This document shows, piece by piece, positions 29,886 through 40,139 of a DNA stretch of 64,000 bases (position 1 is the stretch's first letter; every line of letters starts with the position of its first letter). A model generated the notes under the pieces. The model was not told where the DNA came from. It made no database searches and was given only the letters and a program-made list of their open reading frames with translations. This DNA is from JBCCTX01 sp964468435 (GTDB lineage: Bacteria; Bacteroidota; Bacteroidia; J057). Where the stretch lies: assembly GCA_964468435.1 (NCBI GenBank), contig CAYXVE010000007.1:62001-126000 (forward strand), read 5' to 3'. The translations under genes were made by a program, and so were the position numbers.

Positions 29886-30045
29886 CATTCCTATTTCTTT
29901 TTTCGCATTTTCTTTATATCAAAATTTACTTTCACAAACCGGGCTACTTTGGCAAAAAAGTCATACATTTATGATTATCTAAGTAAACAATACCCTGAAA
30001 TCAGAGGTTTATATATCAATCTTTGAGCGAACAACAATATCAAAA

Positions 30046-31968
30046 ATGAATATAGAATCCGGAAAACTTCTATCTCAAATAGATGATCCTTCAGACTTGA
30101 GAAAGCTGAGTGCAGATCAGTTGTATGATTTCTGTGAAGAATTGAGGGATTACATTATTTCCATGGTTTCGGTTCATGGAGGACATTTTGGGGCGAGTCT
30201 GGGCGTTGTAGAACTAACTACGGCACTTCATTATATATATAATACCCCTTATGATCAACTGGTATGGGATGTGGGTCATCAGGCATATGGGCATAAGATT
30301 ATAACTGGTCGCAGGTCCGTATTTCATACCAATCGAAAATATCAGGGTATATCAGGCTTTCCGAAGCGTGATGAATCAGAATATGACACTTTTGGTGTAG
30401 GACACTCCTCTACCTCCATTTCAGCCGCAGTGGGTATGGCAGTGGCTTCTCGCTATAAGCAGGAAGACCGTAAAGTAGTAGCTGTTATCGGAGATGGTGC
30501 ACTTACCGGGGGAATGGCTTTTGAGGCACTCAATCATGGTGGGTGGGAAAAAGCTGACTTTCTGGTGGTATTAAATGACAATTGTATGTCGATAGATCCC
30601 AACGTGGGGGCATTGAAAGAGTATCTGACTGACATTTCAACTTCTGAGACTTATAATAAGCTAAGAACCGAACTTTGGCATCTGCTAGGCAAGCTTGATA
30701 AACTGGGCCAGAAAGCCAGATCTATTGCTTCCAAACTGGAAATGGCGCTGACTGCGACCATTACAAAGCCTGGAATGCTTTTCGAAGCGCTAGGATTTCG
30801 GTATTTTGGCCCAATAGATGGACATGATGTCAATCATCTGGTAAGGGTAATGGATGATCTTAAAAAGATCCCCGGCCCAAAACTCTTGCATTGTATTACT
30901 GTGAAAGGAAAAGGATATGCACAAGCTGAGAAAAATCAGACTAAGTGGCATGCTCCTGGGTTATTTGATAAAATCACTGGAGAAATACAGAAAAAAGTAC
31001 CCATCGATCCCGAACCCCCTAAATACCAGGACGTTTTCGGATACACGATTATTGAGTTGGCTAAGCAAAACAATAAAATCATGGGTATTACCCCTGCTAT
31101 GCCCAGTGGCTGTAGCCTTAAATATATGATCGCCGAAATGCCTGACAGGGCTTTTGACGTGGGTATTGCCGAACAACATGCCGTTACCTTTTCTGCAGGT
31201 TTGGCCACTCAGGGGCTCATCCCTTTTTGTAATATTTACTCTACTTTCATGCAGAGGGCATACGATCAGGTAATCCACGACGTATGTATTCAGAATCTGA
31301 ATGTAGTATTCTGTCTGGACCGTGGAGGGCTAGCCGGAGTTGATGGGGCAACGCACCAAGGTGTATTCGATCTAGCATATTTCAGATGCCTTCCCAATAT
31401 GATCGTATCGGCTCCTATGAATGAGGCTGAGCTTAGAAACCTGATGTATACTGCTTCTCAGGATGATATAGGGCCTTTCTCCATACGGTATCCAAGAGGA
31501 AAAGGCGTTTTGCCCGACTGGCGTAGACCCCTAGAATTAATACCAATTGGTAAAGGACGTAGGCTCACCGAGGGTGAGAATCTCGCGATATTAACCATTG
31601 GCCATCCTGGAAACTTTGCTCAGCATGCAATAAAAGATCTCAATCAGGAAGGTATTTTCCCAGCGCACTATGATATGCGTTTTGTTAAACCTCTTGATGA
31701 GGAACTGCTTCATGAGGTGTTCAATAAATTCGATCGCATAATTACTGTCGAAGACGGTGTGATCCAAGGTGGATTTGGCTCTGCTATATTAGAGTTTGCC
31801 TCTGATCATGGCTATCATGCCCGCATTCAACGTCTAGGGGTTCCCGACCGCTTTATCGAACATGGATCACAGCCAGAGCTATGGGCAGAGTGTGGTTTTG
31901 ATAAAAAAGGAATCATTGATACAATTAAAAATATGGTTGAGGAAAGTGTGATGGTGTCTAAACCATAA
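30046..31968 (+). CDS. dxs: 1-deoxy-D-xylulose-5-phosphate synthase
   Basis: 640 residues, usual length. It condenses pyruvate with glyceraldehyde 3-phosphate, the first step of the MEP route to isoprenoids and a source for thiamine and pyridoxal. Motifs: HGGHFGASLGVVELT, WDVGHQAYGHKI, the thiamine-diphosphate site GDGALTGGMAFEALN (from residue 149) with NDN, and the transketolase-like DRGGLAGVDGATHQG. The 3' end overlaps the convergent pncC gene by 11 bases. Confidence 0.97.
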   Translation: MNIESGKLLSQIDDPSDLRKLSADQLYDFCEELRDYIISMVSVHGGHFGASLGVVELTTALHYIYNTPYDQLVWDVGHQAYGHKIITGRRSVFHTNRKYQGISGFPKRDESEYDTFGVGHSSTSISAAVGMAVASRYKQEDRKVVAVIGDGALTGGMAFEALNHGGWEKADFLVVLNDNCMSIDPNVGALKEYLTDISTSETYNKLRTELWHLLGKLDKLGQKARSIASKLEMALTATITKPGMLFEALGFRYFGPIDGHDVNHLVRVMDDLKKIPGPKLLHCITVKGKGYAQAEKNQTKWHAPGLFDKITGEIQKKVPIDPEPPKYQDVFGYTIIELAKQNNKIMGITPAMPSGCSLKYMIAEMPDRAFDVGIAEQHAVTFSAGLATQGLIPFCNIYSTFMQRAYDQVIHDVCIQNLNVVFCLDRGGLAGVDGATHQGVFDLAYFRCLPNMIVSAPMNEAELRNLMYTASQDDIGPFSIRYPRGKGVLPDWRRPLELIPIGKGRRLTEGENLAILTIGHPGNFAQHAIKDLNQEGIFPAHYDMRFVKPLDEELLHEVFNKFDRIITVEDGVIQGGFGSAILEFASDHGYHARIQRLGVPDRFIEHGSQPELWAECGFDKKGIIDTIKNMVEESVMVSKP

Positions 31969-32509
31969 TATGTAGTAGTAATTCGAGTGCCTTAATCACC
32001 GATTGCCCGCGAATCGCCTCGCGGTCTCCATTGAAAATATTTCTTACGATCATGGGTATTCGCCCTCGCTGTTGGCAGCAATGATATACCAGCCCTACGG
32101 GTTTATCTTTACTACCTCCACTTGGACCGGAAATACCGGTCATTGAGATAGATATATCCGCGTCTGAGTGGATCAATCCTCCCTGGGCCATATATTCAGC
32201 CACTTCAGAACTTACAGCACCGTATTTTATCATTAGTTTTTCATCTAATCCCAGCATCTCTACTTTAGCCTTGTTGCTATACACGACAAAACCTCTGTCA
32301 AAAATGGCTGAAGCACCATGGATACCTGTTATTGAAGTGGATAACCATCCTCCTGTACAGCTTTCTACGGTTGTAAGCATAGTCCCATTTTTCATGTAAG
32401 TGTATACCACTTCTCTGGCAAGATTGTTGATTTGAATTCGTTGCTGTACCCCTAATTCATTTTGACCCATTTTATTCCCCTCTTTGCTACTGTCTGGTTC
32501 ATTAATCAT
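31958..32509 (-). CDS. pncC: CinA C-terminal domain protein, nicotinamide-nucleotide amidohydrolase
   Basis: 183 residues. It carries the stand-alone CinA C-terminal domain that deamidates NMN to nicotinate mononucleotide in pyridine-nucleotide recycling. Key segments are TVESCTGGWLSTSIT, GFVVYSNKAKVEMLG and MTGISGPSGGSKDKPVGLVY. A later ATG at 32470 (MGQNELGV) is an alternative start and would remove 13 charged residues. The N-terminal molybdopterin-binding CinA domain is absent, as in many small PncC proteins. Confidence 0.9.
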   Translation of the reverse strand: MINEPDSSKEGNKMGQNELGVQQRIQINNLAREVVYTYMKNGTMLTTVESCTGGWLSTSITGIHGASAIFDRGFVVYSNKAKVEMLGLDEKLMIKYGAVSSEVAEYMAQGGLIHSDADISISMTGISGPSGGSKDKPVGLVYHCCQQRGRIPMIVRNIFNGDREAIRGQSVIKALELLLHIMV

Positions 32510-33050
32510 AAGATAACATCGTTTTCAGTTGGTCCTTATAGCTTGCACATTTAACATTCTGAATATATGGTTGTTTTTGCTCATTCTAATAAATAACAAC
32601 ATATAATTACGAGAAATATCTGATCATTATCCAGACAGTACTGGGTACTACTTGTATATAGTGTGGCACAATGCAAATGCTGCACATCCGCTCACGGAAC
32701 ATATCACCGCAGATGAGTTCCTGATTCTAACACCTCAGGCAATAAAATTGACATATGTTGCATTATTTCTATCTGTTGGGGTAAAAAAAATTCATACTAA
32801 AATTTTATCTTACATTTAAGTAAGCGAAATATCATTTGCTCAAAATATATGGAAATCTATCTGAGAAACAAAAATAGTCCGGATGATAATATACGTAGAT
32901 TATACAAATATATAAATGGCATGTTTGTGTAAAATTTAGTACTTATTTCTTACGTCTGTTAGGAAATTCTAGTAGCATATTCGGATGTGGCCTAAGTGGA
33001 ATATAGATTTGTTATGTAATACAGTAAATATAAATCTAATTTGAAAAAAT
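32510..33050. other. 541-base AT-rich gap without a supported gene
   Basis: No hairpin terminator, RNA gene or repeat stands out. Two short open frames on the + strand (from about 32604 and 32849) lack a convincing start or recognisable product. The interval must hold the promoters of pncC (-) and the DoxX-like gene (+). Confidence 0.4.
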
Positions 33051-33491
33051 ATGTTATCGACAATTGATATACTTAGAGAGATTAAAAGTGTCAGAATACT
33101 GATCGCTTTCCTTCGGGTACAAATAGGATTAATGTTTCTGGTTCTGGGAGTGTTTAGGGTAATGGTTCATGATCTGAACTGGGTACCCGACTATGCTCCT
33201 GTAGCTAATTTTGTGGAAGCTATGACACAAGTGGGCTTTTTTGGTAATTTTATGGGGCCTTTTTTGATCATTACCGGTTTCTTTTTGATTAGTCAGCGCT
33301 TTGCTACACTGGGTTCTATCCTATTGATACCTATTCTTTTCAGTGTATTGGTAAGGTCGTTTTCACTTGATCTCAAAGAAGCCATATTTTTATCGTGCTT
33401 TGTTTTTTTCAACGTATTGTTGTTTATTCTTTGGGATTATGAGAAAGTAAAGCCCATTTTCAACTACGATACTTCAATTCGGTTTAAGTAA
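33051..33491 (+). CDS. DoxX-like integral membrane protein
   Basis: 146 residues with four predicted helices (LRVQIGLMFLVLGVFRVMV, FGNFMGPFLIITGFFLI, FATLGSILLIPILFSVLV, IFLSCFVFFNVLLFILW). The four-helix arrangement and length resemble DoxX/DoxD-like proteins, whose roles vary and are often unknown. It stands alone and is ended by a clear terminator. Confidence 0.7.
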   Translation: MLSTIDILREIKSVRILIAFLRVQIGLMFLVLGVFRVMVHDLNWVPDYAPVANFVEAMTQVGFFGNFMGPFLIITGFFLISQRFATLGSILLIPILFSVLVRSFSLDLKEAIFLSCFVFFNVLLFILWDYEKVKPIFNYDTSIRFK

Positions 33492-33530
33492 ATATGCAAT
33501 AACCAATATTAAGTAATTTATTCCATTGAT

Positions 33531-33562
33531 AAGGATGTCACCGGACCTGACATCCTTTTTTT
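33531..33562 (+). terminator. Rho-independent terminator after the DoxX-like gene
   Basis: A 10-bp stem AAGGATGTCA/TGACATCCTT (33531-33540 with 33548-33557), 7-base loop and a run of seven T. Confidence 0.85.
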
Positions 33563-33578
33563 GATATCAGTTGTGATA

Positions 33579-34997
33579 TTAAGCTATGGCACGTACCTCA
33601 TTGACCAGTCCTTGAAGAGAATTTTTAGCATCTCCAAATAACATACGATTATTTTCATGGAAAAACAGGGGATTTTGTATACCTGCATAGCCTGGACTCA
33701 TGCTTCGCTTGAGAACAATCGTGTTTTTAGCTTGAAGAATATCAAGGATAGGCATACCATAGATGGGACTGCCTGGATCATCTTTAGCGGAAGGATTGAC
33801 TACGTCGTTTGCACCCACCACAATCACTACATCTGTATCTCCCAAAGCTTTGTTAGCGTCATCCAGATCTAGTAACTTATCATAAGAAACATCAGCTTCA
33901 GCGAGCAGGACATTCATATGACCAGGCATGCGGCCCGCTACCGGGTGTATCGCGTAAGATACATTCACGCCGTTCTCTTCGAGCAATTCTTCCAACTCAT
34001 GTGCCGCTTTTTGGGCTTGAGCCACTGCCATACCATATCCTGGAACTACAACAACATTATTGGAATAGCGAAGCAGTATAGCCGCATCATTCAGGGTGAT
34101 TTCCCGGGCAACCTGATCCTCTGGGCCCGCAGCCTGTTTACCTGTACTGCCAAATCCTCCTACGATTACATTGATCAGAGAACGGTTCATAGCCACACAC
34201 ATGAGAATCGTAAGGATGGTGCCAGATGATCCGACCAGGATACCGCCGACCAGCATGACCTGATTGTCATAAACCAGTCCAGCTAAAGCTGCCGCTACTC
34301 CCGTGAAAGCATTTAATAAAGAGATCACAACCGGCATATCGGCCCCACCTATGGGAATTACAAATGTGATTCCATAAACTAATGCAATAGCCATGATCCC
34401 GATTACAACAGCATAAGCAGCATCCGGAATCACCAACTTGTATATTATCCCTGCTATCAAAACACCCAGCAAAAAGAGATTGATTGCTGTAGGCTGGGGC
34501 AGCCGTACTTTACGGTCATTGATAAGTCCCTGCAACTTACCATAAGCGATAAGGCTACCTGTAAAAGCAATGGCCCCCACAAACATTGCCAGTAGTGCTG
34601 TGAGGTGTACACCTGTTGATACGCCATTACCTGCTTCAAAAGCAGGTTGATAGTTGTACAATTCCACCACAGAAATGGCTACGGCACAGGCTCCACCAAG
34701 GCCATTGAAAATGGAAACCATCTGCGGCATGGCTGTCATAGCTACCCTTTTAGCCACAACCCAACCGATTCCTGATCCTATGATCAAGCCTATAAAAATT
34801 AATATATAAGGAATGAATGAAGGGGAATCATTTTCCATGGGCATGACTAGGGTGAGTATGATGGCAAGGCCCATACCTAGCGCCGCCTGTATATTACCCT
34901 TTCTGGCAGTGCGTGGGCTACTTAGCCCACGGAGGCCAATCACAAAAAATATCACCGAGACTAAATACCCTAATTTGACAAGTAAATCTACATTCAT
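33579..34997 (-). CDS. pntB: NAD(P) transhydrogenase subunit beta
   Basis: 472 residues. The N-terminal half is membrane-embedded (IIGSGIGWVVAKRVAMTAMPQMV) and the C-terminal half is the NADP(H)-binding domain dIII with GYGMAVAQAQKAAHEL, HPVAGRMPGHMNVLLAEA and VGANDVVNPSA. With the two alpha polypeptides it couples proton flow to hydride transfer from NADH to NADP+. Last gene of the pntA1-pntA2-pntB set, 78 bases after pntA2. Confidence 0.96.
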   Translation of the reverse strand: MNVDLLVKLGYLVSVIFFVIGLRGLSSPRTARKGNIQAALGMGLAIILTLVMPMENDSPSFIPYILIFIGLIIGSGIGWVVAKRVAMTAMPQMVSIFNGLGGACAVAISVVELYNYQPAFEAGNGVSTGVHLTALLAMFVGAIAFTGSLIAYGKLQGLINDRKVRLPQPTAINLFLLGVLIAGIIYKLVIPDAAYAVVIGIMAIALVYGITFVIPIGGADMPVVISLLNAFTGVAAALAGLVYDNQVMLVGGILVGSSGTILTILMCVAMNRSLINVIVGGFGSTGKQAAGPEDQVAREITLNDAAILLRYSNNVVVVPGYGMAVAQAQKAAHELEELLEENGVNVSYAIHPVAGRMPGHMNVLLAEADVSYDKLLDLDDANKALGDTDVVIVVGANDVVNPSAKDDPGSPIYGMPILDILQAKNTIVLKRSMSPGYAGIQNPLFFHENNRMLFGDAKNSLQGLVNEVRAIA

Positions 34998-35075
34998 AGT
35001 ATGATCTGCTAATAGAAAATTGAAATTCTTTTGATCCCTGTTTCAGGTTGATGAAAATATGACAAGGGTAAACGG

Positions 35076-35384
35076 CTATTTTTTCTTTTTGAACATTTCC
35101 AGCATGCGGTCTGTAACAGCATGCCCACCTACTACATTGATAGTCCCCAGAATAATGCCCAGAAAACCCAGACCCAGATCGAGGTAATCATCTGGTCCTG
35201 ACTGTCGAAGCAGTATGATGGCTCCAATGATGACAACACCACTTATGGCATTGGCTCCTGACATCAGGGGAGTGTGAAGAACAGTAGGTACATTTGAAAT
35301 AAGCTCATACCCTAAAAGAATTGCCAATACGACCACATATATCATGGTGAGGTTATCGGTCAGAAACTGAAAGATGGTATCCAT
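35076..35384 (-). CDS. pntA2: NAD(P) transhydrogenase subunit alpha, membrane part
   Basis: 102 residues with three hydrophobic helices; TPLMSGANAISGVVIIGAI is the conserved signature of the alpha-subunit membrane domain. In this organism the alpha subunit is split into a soluble NAD-binding polypeptide and this small membrane one, a known three-gene form of the enzyme. It starts 47 bases after the alpha-1 gene. Confidence 0.95.
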   Translation of the reverse strand: MDTIFQFLTDNLTMIYVVVLAILLGYELISNVPTVLHTPLMSGANAISGVVIIGAIILLRQSGPDDYLDLGLGFLGIILGTINVVGGHAVTDRMLEMFKKKK

Positions 35385-35431
35385 AGAAATCTTTTGATGA
35401 TTGTGTAATGTAAAACAGATCCTGCAGTCAT

Positions 35432-36505
35432 TTATTGGATAAGTGTCCCTTTGACGATCTCATTTTCAGGATCAAGGCTGTCAATCCCATCCGGGAAGAC
35501 GTATTTTATATAATTGAAGAAATTATTGCTCAACAAGCGACTAGCATGATTAGGCATTTCTCCAGGTAAATTCGAATATCCCATGATCGCCACACCATGT
35601 TGTACAATGGTCTGATCATTTTGCGTAAGTTCACAATTGCCTCCTGAAACTGCAGCCAGATCCACAATGACACTGCCGGGTTTCATAGCCTCTACGCTGC
35701 GTGCTTCAATCAGTAGAGGAGCTTTCCTGCCAGGAATCTGGGCTGTGGTGATGATCACATCCGACTTACTGGCAAAATCGTGTATTAGCTCTTTTTGCTT
35801 ACGTTGGTATTCTTCTGTTTGTGTGACAGCATAACCCCCAGCAGCCTGGTCTTCCTGAGCTCCCTCCACTTCTACAAATTTCGCCCCAAGGCTTTGTACC
35901 TCTTCTTTCACCGCAGATCGTACGTCAAAGGCAGATACCGTAGCTCCCAGTCTCTTTGCTGTCGCGATAGCCTGTAAGCCAGCAACACCGGCTCCCAGTA
36001 TAAGTACCCTTGCAGGAGGGATCGTTCCTGCGGCAGTCATCAACATAGGAAAATATCCAGGAAGTTGATCCGCAGCCATGATGATGGCCTTGTAGCCAGC
36101 CAGCGAAGCCATCGATGAAAGCACATCCATGGACTGGGCAATTGTTGTTCTGGGAATGCGGTCCAGTGTGAGTGCTTTACAGGAAAGCGATTTCACCTGC
36201 TCTACAAAATTCGTATGGACTAATGGATTAAACAGAGAGAGAATAACCTGGTTCTCATGTAACTTACTCAGTTCATCTATAGATGGAGGGGTAACAGTTA
36301 CCATTAAGTCGGATTGGGTAAGGACCTCAGCCCTCGAAACAATCTTTACTCCTGCATCCTTATAGCTGTTGTCTCCGTAGTATGCTCTTGATCCAGATTC
36401 TGCTTCCATAATTGCCTCCATGTTCAATTCTGAAATTTTTTTCATGGTATCTGGAACCAATGCTACTCGCTTGTCTGTAGGGGAATTGAGTAAACCAATT
36501 GTCAT
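35432..36505 (-). CDS. pntA1: NAD(P) transhydrogenase subunit alpha, NAD-binding part
   Basis: 357 residues, an alanine-dehydrogenase-like fold. Visible features are KRVALVPDTMKKI at the start, QSMDVLSSMASLAGYKA, the Rossmann loop ILGAGVAGLQAIATAKRLGA and the RQD-loop equivalent TQTEEYQRKQ. The closing segment IQ follows a C-terminus that lacks the membrane domain, which is encoded separately downstream. First gene of the operon. Confidence 0.95.
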   Translation of the reverse strand: MTIGLLNSPTDKRVALVPDTMKKISELNMEAIMEAESGSRAYYGDNSYKDAGVKIVSRAEVLTQSDLMVTVTPPSIDELSKLHENQVILSLFNPLVHTNFVEQVKSLSCKALTLDRIPRTTIAQSMDVLSSMASLAGYKAIIMAADQLPGYFPMLMTAAGTIPPARVLILGAGVAGLQAIATAKRLGATVSAFDVRSAVKEEVQSLGAKFVEVEGAQEDQAAGGYAVTQTEEYQRKQKELIHDFASKSDVIITTAQIPGRKAPLLIEARSVEAMKPGSVIVDLAAVSGGNCELTQNDQTIVQHGVAIMGYSNLPGEMPNHASRLLSNNFFNYIKYVFPDGIDSLDPENEIVKGTLIQ

Positions 36506-36724
36506 GAAAATCCTGTTTACTTTGTAAATAATTAGATTATACCATAAATATAACAGAGAAATTCTAATATAGTTGAATGCTTGGTAATTTATGTATCAGC
36601 GCGAAATCCGCAACTCGCTCAATGCACTATTTTCCAATTTGACATCACTTCTCAAAAAAAGCATTAATTTTACGTTGCATTTACAGTTTATAAATATTCA
36701 AGTACATAGCGAATCTGACCATAT

Positions 36725-38020
36725 ATGAGCGTAATTGAAGAACTTACCTGGCGCGGAATGATTCACGATATCATCCCCGGAACTGAAGCTTACCTCAATG
36801 AACATAAAACTGCTGTATATCTTGGCGTAGATCCTACTTCCGATTCCATGCATATCGGAAACCTCGTAACCGTTATGATGCTAGTCAACCTTCAACAGCA
36901 TGGACATACCCCCGTAGCACTGGTCGGAGGTGCAACGGGCAGAGTGGGGGATCCCTCAGGAAAGGATAAAGAGCGGCAGCTACTCTCAGAGGAGATCCTG
37001 GATCACAATGTAGCTTGTATAAGAACACAACTCGAGCATTTTCTTGATTTTGAAGGAGTCATCAATCCAGCTAAAATGGTCAATAACTACGACTGGTTTA
37101 AGGAGATGGGATTCTTGCAGTTTTTGAGAGACGTAGGTAAACACATCACGATCAGTTATATGATGAATAAGGAATCCGTGAAAAAGCGCATGCAGAGTGA
37201 AGCGGGAATTTCTTATACGGAATTTGCCTACCAGCTACTGCAAGGCTATGATTTTTATCATCTGTATAAAAACCACAATGTAAAAATGCAGGTAGGAGGA
37301 TCAGATCAATGGGGTAACATTACTACCGGGACGGAACTGGTACGCCGTATGCTGGGGGCCGAAGAAAAAGCCTATGCTGCAGTGTGTCCGCTTCTCACAA
37401 GAGAAGATGGATCTAAATTTGGAAAAACTGCAGATGGTAAAAGCGTTTGGCTGGATTCTAAGAAAACCTCTCCTTATGAATTTTACCAGTATTGGATGCA
37501 GGCCTCTGATGCCGATGCAGAAAAATATATCAAAATGTTTACCCTGAAGGAAAAAGATGAAATTGAAGACCGAATCAAGGAACATCATGAGCAGCCACAT
37601 TTGAGAGAACTACAGGAGGCTGTTGCAACAGATATAACCCAACGGGTTCATGGTTCGGCGGGGCTGCTTCGCGCTGAAAAACTTACAAAATTTCTTTTTA
37701 GTAAAAACAACTCCCCTGAATCTCTTCAGGACTTGTCTATAGAAGAATGGGAAGATGTCGCAGAGGTGAGTGATCAAAAAACGATTTACCGGCAAAAACT
37801 GGAGTCTGGTATGAATATCACAGATTTGCTCGTTGAATTGGAAATTACCAAATCCAAAGGTGAGGCGCGTAGAGCCATAGAAAAAGACCGCTCTATTAGT
37901 ATCAATTTGGAGCGTTGCGAAGATACGAACCAGCAGATCGGTCTCAAGGATGTTTACTACAACCGCTTTATGCATGTACAAAAAGGAAAGAAAAGTAAAT
38001 TTATTGTTCAGCTGATCTAG
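36725..38020 (+). CDS. tyrS: Tyrosyl-tRNA synthetase
   Basis: 431 residues. Class I aminoacyl-tRNA synthetase charging tRNA-Tyr. The HIGH box appears as HIGN (residues 43-46, after YLGVDPTSDSM), and the KMSKS loop as KFGKT near residue 231, both normal for bacterial TyrRS. The GGSDQWGN motif is intact. The C-terminal S4 RNA-binding domain is present (ITDLLVELEITKSKGEARRAIEK). Stop codon TAG. Confidence 0.97.
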   Translation: MSVIEELTWRGMIHDIIPGTEAYLNEHKTAVYLGVDPTSDSMHIGNLVTVMMLVNLQQHGHTPVALVGGATGRVGDPSGKDKERQLLSEEILDHNVACIRTQLEHFLDFEGVINPAKMVNNYDWFKEMGFLQFLRDVGKHITISYMMNKESVKKRMQSEAGISYTEFAYQLLQGYDFYHLYKNHNVKMQVGGSDQWGNITTGTELVRRMLGAEEKAYAAVCPLLTREDGSKFGKTADGKSVWLDSKKTSPYEFYQYWMQASDADAEKYIKMFTLKEKDEIEDRIKEHHEQPHLRELQEAVATDITQRVHGSAGLLRAEKLTKFLFSKNNSPESLQDLSIEEWEDVAEVSDQKTIYRQKLESGMNITDLLVELEITKSKGEARRAIEKDRSISINLERCEDTNQQIGLKDVYYNRFMHVQKGKKSKFIVQLI

Positions 38021-38112
38021 TAACTTGTACATGCCATTCGGTGAATACGGAAGAAATTCAAGCATTGAATAGTCTTCTGATTTGCATAACTGTTCTAACA
38101 TTGGTCCTGAGT

Positions 38113-39285
38113 ATGCTGAAAATGAGTAAGTCAATGCAAAGCGTGATAAACAATCCCAAAGCATTAATGATTCTGATAGGTATTGTGTACGCTCATCATG
38201 CATATACACAGGTATATCTCTCTAAATATGTAGGGAACCTTCCAGCAGACAATACTGGGCACTATTTTGAGATTTTTAATGAATCCAATCAAACCGCAGA
38301 TATTTCCAATTATCTGGTTGTAACAAGACATTATATTCTCCAACTTTCCTCCAACACTTATTTGAAGCCCCTCGAACGCCTCAGAATTGGTGCATCAGTA
38401 AAAGAAAGTACGGATATATCATTTAACGCATTGGAATCCATGAAATTCAGGGAAGTAGGAGGAAATGATCCAGGAGATTTTATGGTATTAATGGACAAAT
38501 CATTAACGATCAAGGATGCGTCTTTATTTTCCGTCGTAAGAGAAGTCGACTTCCTCCCCTACAAAGAGGAGCTAATGCTGGGGAATTCTTCGGCATTGAT
38601 CATTTCTTTGCCATCAGAGAATGATAGAATCTGGAATTTCCTGCCTGCTCAAGATGATCCTGATCCTGCACTGGCATATCTGAGAATTAATGATGAATGG
38701 AAAATTAGTTCACGTACCAAAAATATGTTGCCCGCAGTCTCAATCATAGATATCAATACCACTTTTGAGAATGGCAAAGTGATCGTAAAGTGGCTTAGTG
38801 AATTTGAGCAAGATTGCTTCAGCTACATCGTTGAACGGAGCGAGGATGGAAATAATTACAAACAAATTGGGACGGTTCCGAGCATGATCAATCAACGCTT
38901 GCAAACATATCAATTTGAGGATGCCAATATCCAACCCGATAAGAGATATTACTATCAGATCCGGAACACAGATAAATTTGGGTTCAATATTTACTCCGAT
39001 TATAGCCTTATTAGAACCGGGGAGACAAATGACCAGTTTGATATGCAAATCATACGCATTGGTCAGACATTGAATATACGATTTGCGTCATCAGAGTCGC
39101 AGCGCATACGTATCAAGATCATGGATGAGGAATATCGGGAAGTAGATATTTTATTTTATGATATTGTAGAGGCGTATAAAGATAATTTAATAGAATACCT
39201 CAAGGAGCTATCCGTAGGGAAGTACTTTCTCATTGCTCAGACTGAGAGACAAAGGATTTACAAAGAAATATTGATAACTGAATAA
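38113..39285 (+). CDS. Exported protein with lamin-tail-like and Fn3-like domains
   Basis: About 390 residues from ATG 38113; the frame opens at GTG 38041, and ATGs at 38122 and 38134 are alternatives. The signal-peptide-like stretch ALMILIGIVYAHHAYTQ favours one of the ATGs. An LTD-like region (YFEIFNESNQTADISNYLVV) comes first, an Fn3-like module next (KVIVKWLSEFEQDCFSYIVERSEDG in two parts, then RYYYQIRNTDKFG), and a C-terminal beta region (SVGKYFLIAQTERQ) that resembles a type IX sorting domain without its clear consensus. Probably a surface protein; no function is known. Confidence 0.65.
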   Translation: MLKMSKSMQSVINNPKALMILIGIVYAHHAYTQVYLSKYVGNLPADNTGHYFEIFNESNQTADISNYLVVTRHYILQLSSNTYLKPLERLRIGASVKESTDISFNALESMKFREVGGNDPGDFMVLMDKSLTIKDASLFSVVREVDFLPYKEELMLGNSSALIISLPSENDRIWNFLPAQDDPDPALAYLRINDEWKISSRTKNMLPAVSIIDINTTFENGKVIVKWLSEFEQDCFSYIVERSEDGNNYKQIGTVPSMINQRLQTYQFEDANIQPDKRYYYQIRNTDKFGFNIYSDYSLIRTGETNDQFDMQIIRIGQTLNIRFASSESQRIRIKIMDEEYREVDILFYDIVEAYKDNLIEYLKELSVGKYFLIAQTERQRIYKEILITE

Positions 39286-39527
39286 GGCGTTCTGACTTAT
39301 CTTATGAAAGGACATATACAGATATGTAAGAATCTGTAATCCACATAGAAACCTGTATTTAATTATGTACATATCAGATGTAAAATAACATAAAAAAAAG
39401 TCAGATAATACACCCTTAATAGATACCTGTTTTTTTTGTTAAGTTAACCAGCGCAAGTTTCATCTGTTTTATGAGTACATAGTACATAAGATAATTAAGG
39501 GTTATTTACACAGTTTGAGGAATCTAT

Positions 39528-40130
39528 ATGAAGAAACTGAAAAAAGTAGATAAGATTATCATATTAGGCGGGGTATTTCTGGCAATATTCATTCTGGGAT
39601 TCTGGGCGTCATTAAAGCGCACGGACAGGAACTATTATATTCCGGAGAATTTCGAAGGCTGGGTTTCGATCAAATATAATTATCCTGGAGCTGAAGAAAG
39701 TAAGATCGGAGACAAGGGCTGGGAAATACATATTCCAGATTCAGGTTACCTGATTACTTCTACACCCCTGGAAAAAGGATGGGGTACAGATCGTTTTTTC
39801 TGGAAAGGTCCTGGTAAAACAACCCCAATTCCCAATTATCTCGAGCAAGATGGTAAAGTACTTATGTATATTCATGCACGCGATATCCGTCGTTTTTCAC
39901 ATCAATCCATGTTGCGCAACCTGGCTCCGGGGACTGATACCACGCTTTGGGATGGTACTAAGATAGAACGCAAGCAAAACAACGAGATTTCATACCAGCC
40001 CGGAAAAGTTACATTGGAATATTTTTATGTATTTCGCAAACCTCAACCGCTGAATGTTAAACTCCCCCTCAATCCCAACCGGGAAGCCCTTGAGTCTATG
40101 AAGGACTATGAACTCAATTCTTCTAACTAA
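39528..40130 (+). CDS. Membrane-anchored protein, DUF6843-like
   Basis: 200 residues. One N-terminal membrane helix (IIILGGVFLAIFILGFWAS) anchors an extracytoplasmic domain starting YYIPENFEGWVSIKYNYPGA, a pattern seen in DUF6843-type proteins. The assignment is by eye and the function is unknown. The proline dehydrogenase gene begins 9 bases after the stop, so the two are probably co-transcribed. Confidence 0.65.
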   Translation: MKKLKKVDKIIILGGVFLAIFILGFWASLKRTDRNYYIPENFEGWVSIKYNYPGAEESKIGDKGWEIHIPDSGYLITSTPLEKGWGTDRFFWKGPGKTTPIPNYLEQDGKVLMYIHARDIRRFSHQSMLRNLAPGTDTTLWDGTKIERKQNNEISYQPGKVTLEYFYVFRKPQPLNVKLPLNPNREALESMKDYELNSSN

Positions 40131-40139
40131 CAGATTATT

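Noticed and set aside
32604..32823. Open plus-strand frame of about 70 codons (…HYPDSTGYYLYIVWHNANAAH…) before the DoxX-like gene
   Set aside because: No start codon in a suitable place and no recognisable similarity; may be a decayed fragment.
32849..32932. 27-codon frame MEIYLRNKNSPDDNIRRLYK… in the same gap
   Set aside because: Very short, AT-rich context, no supporting signal.
39412..39502. Inverted copies ACCCTTAAT and ATTAAGGGT 73 bases apart upstream of the DUF6843-like gene
   Set aside because: AT-rich nine-base match at long distance; easily due to chance.
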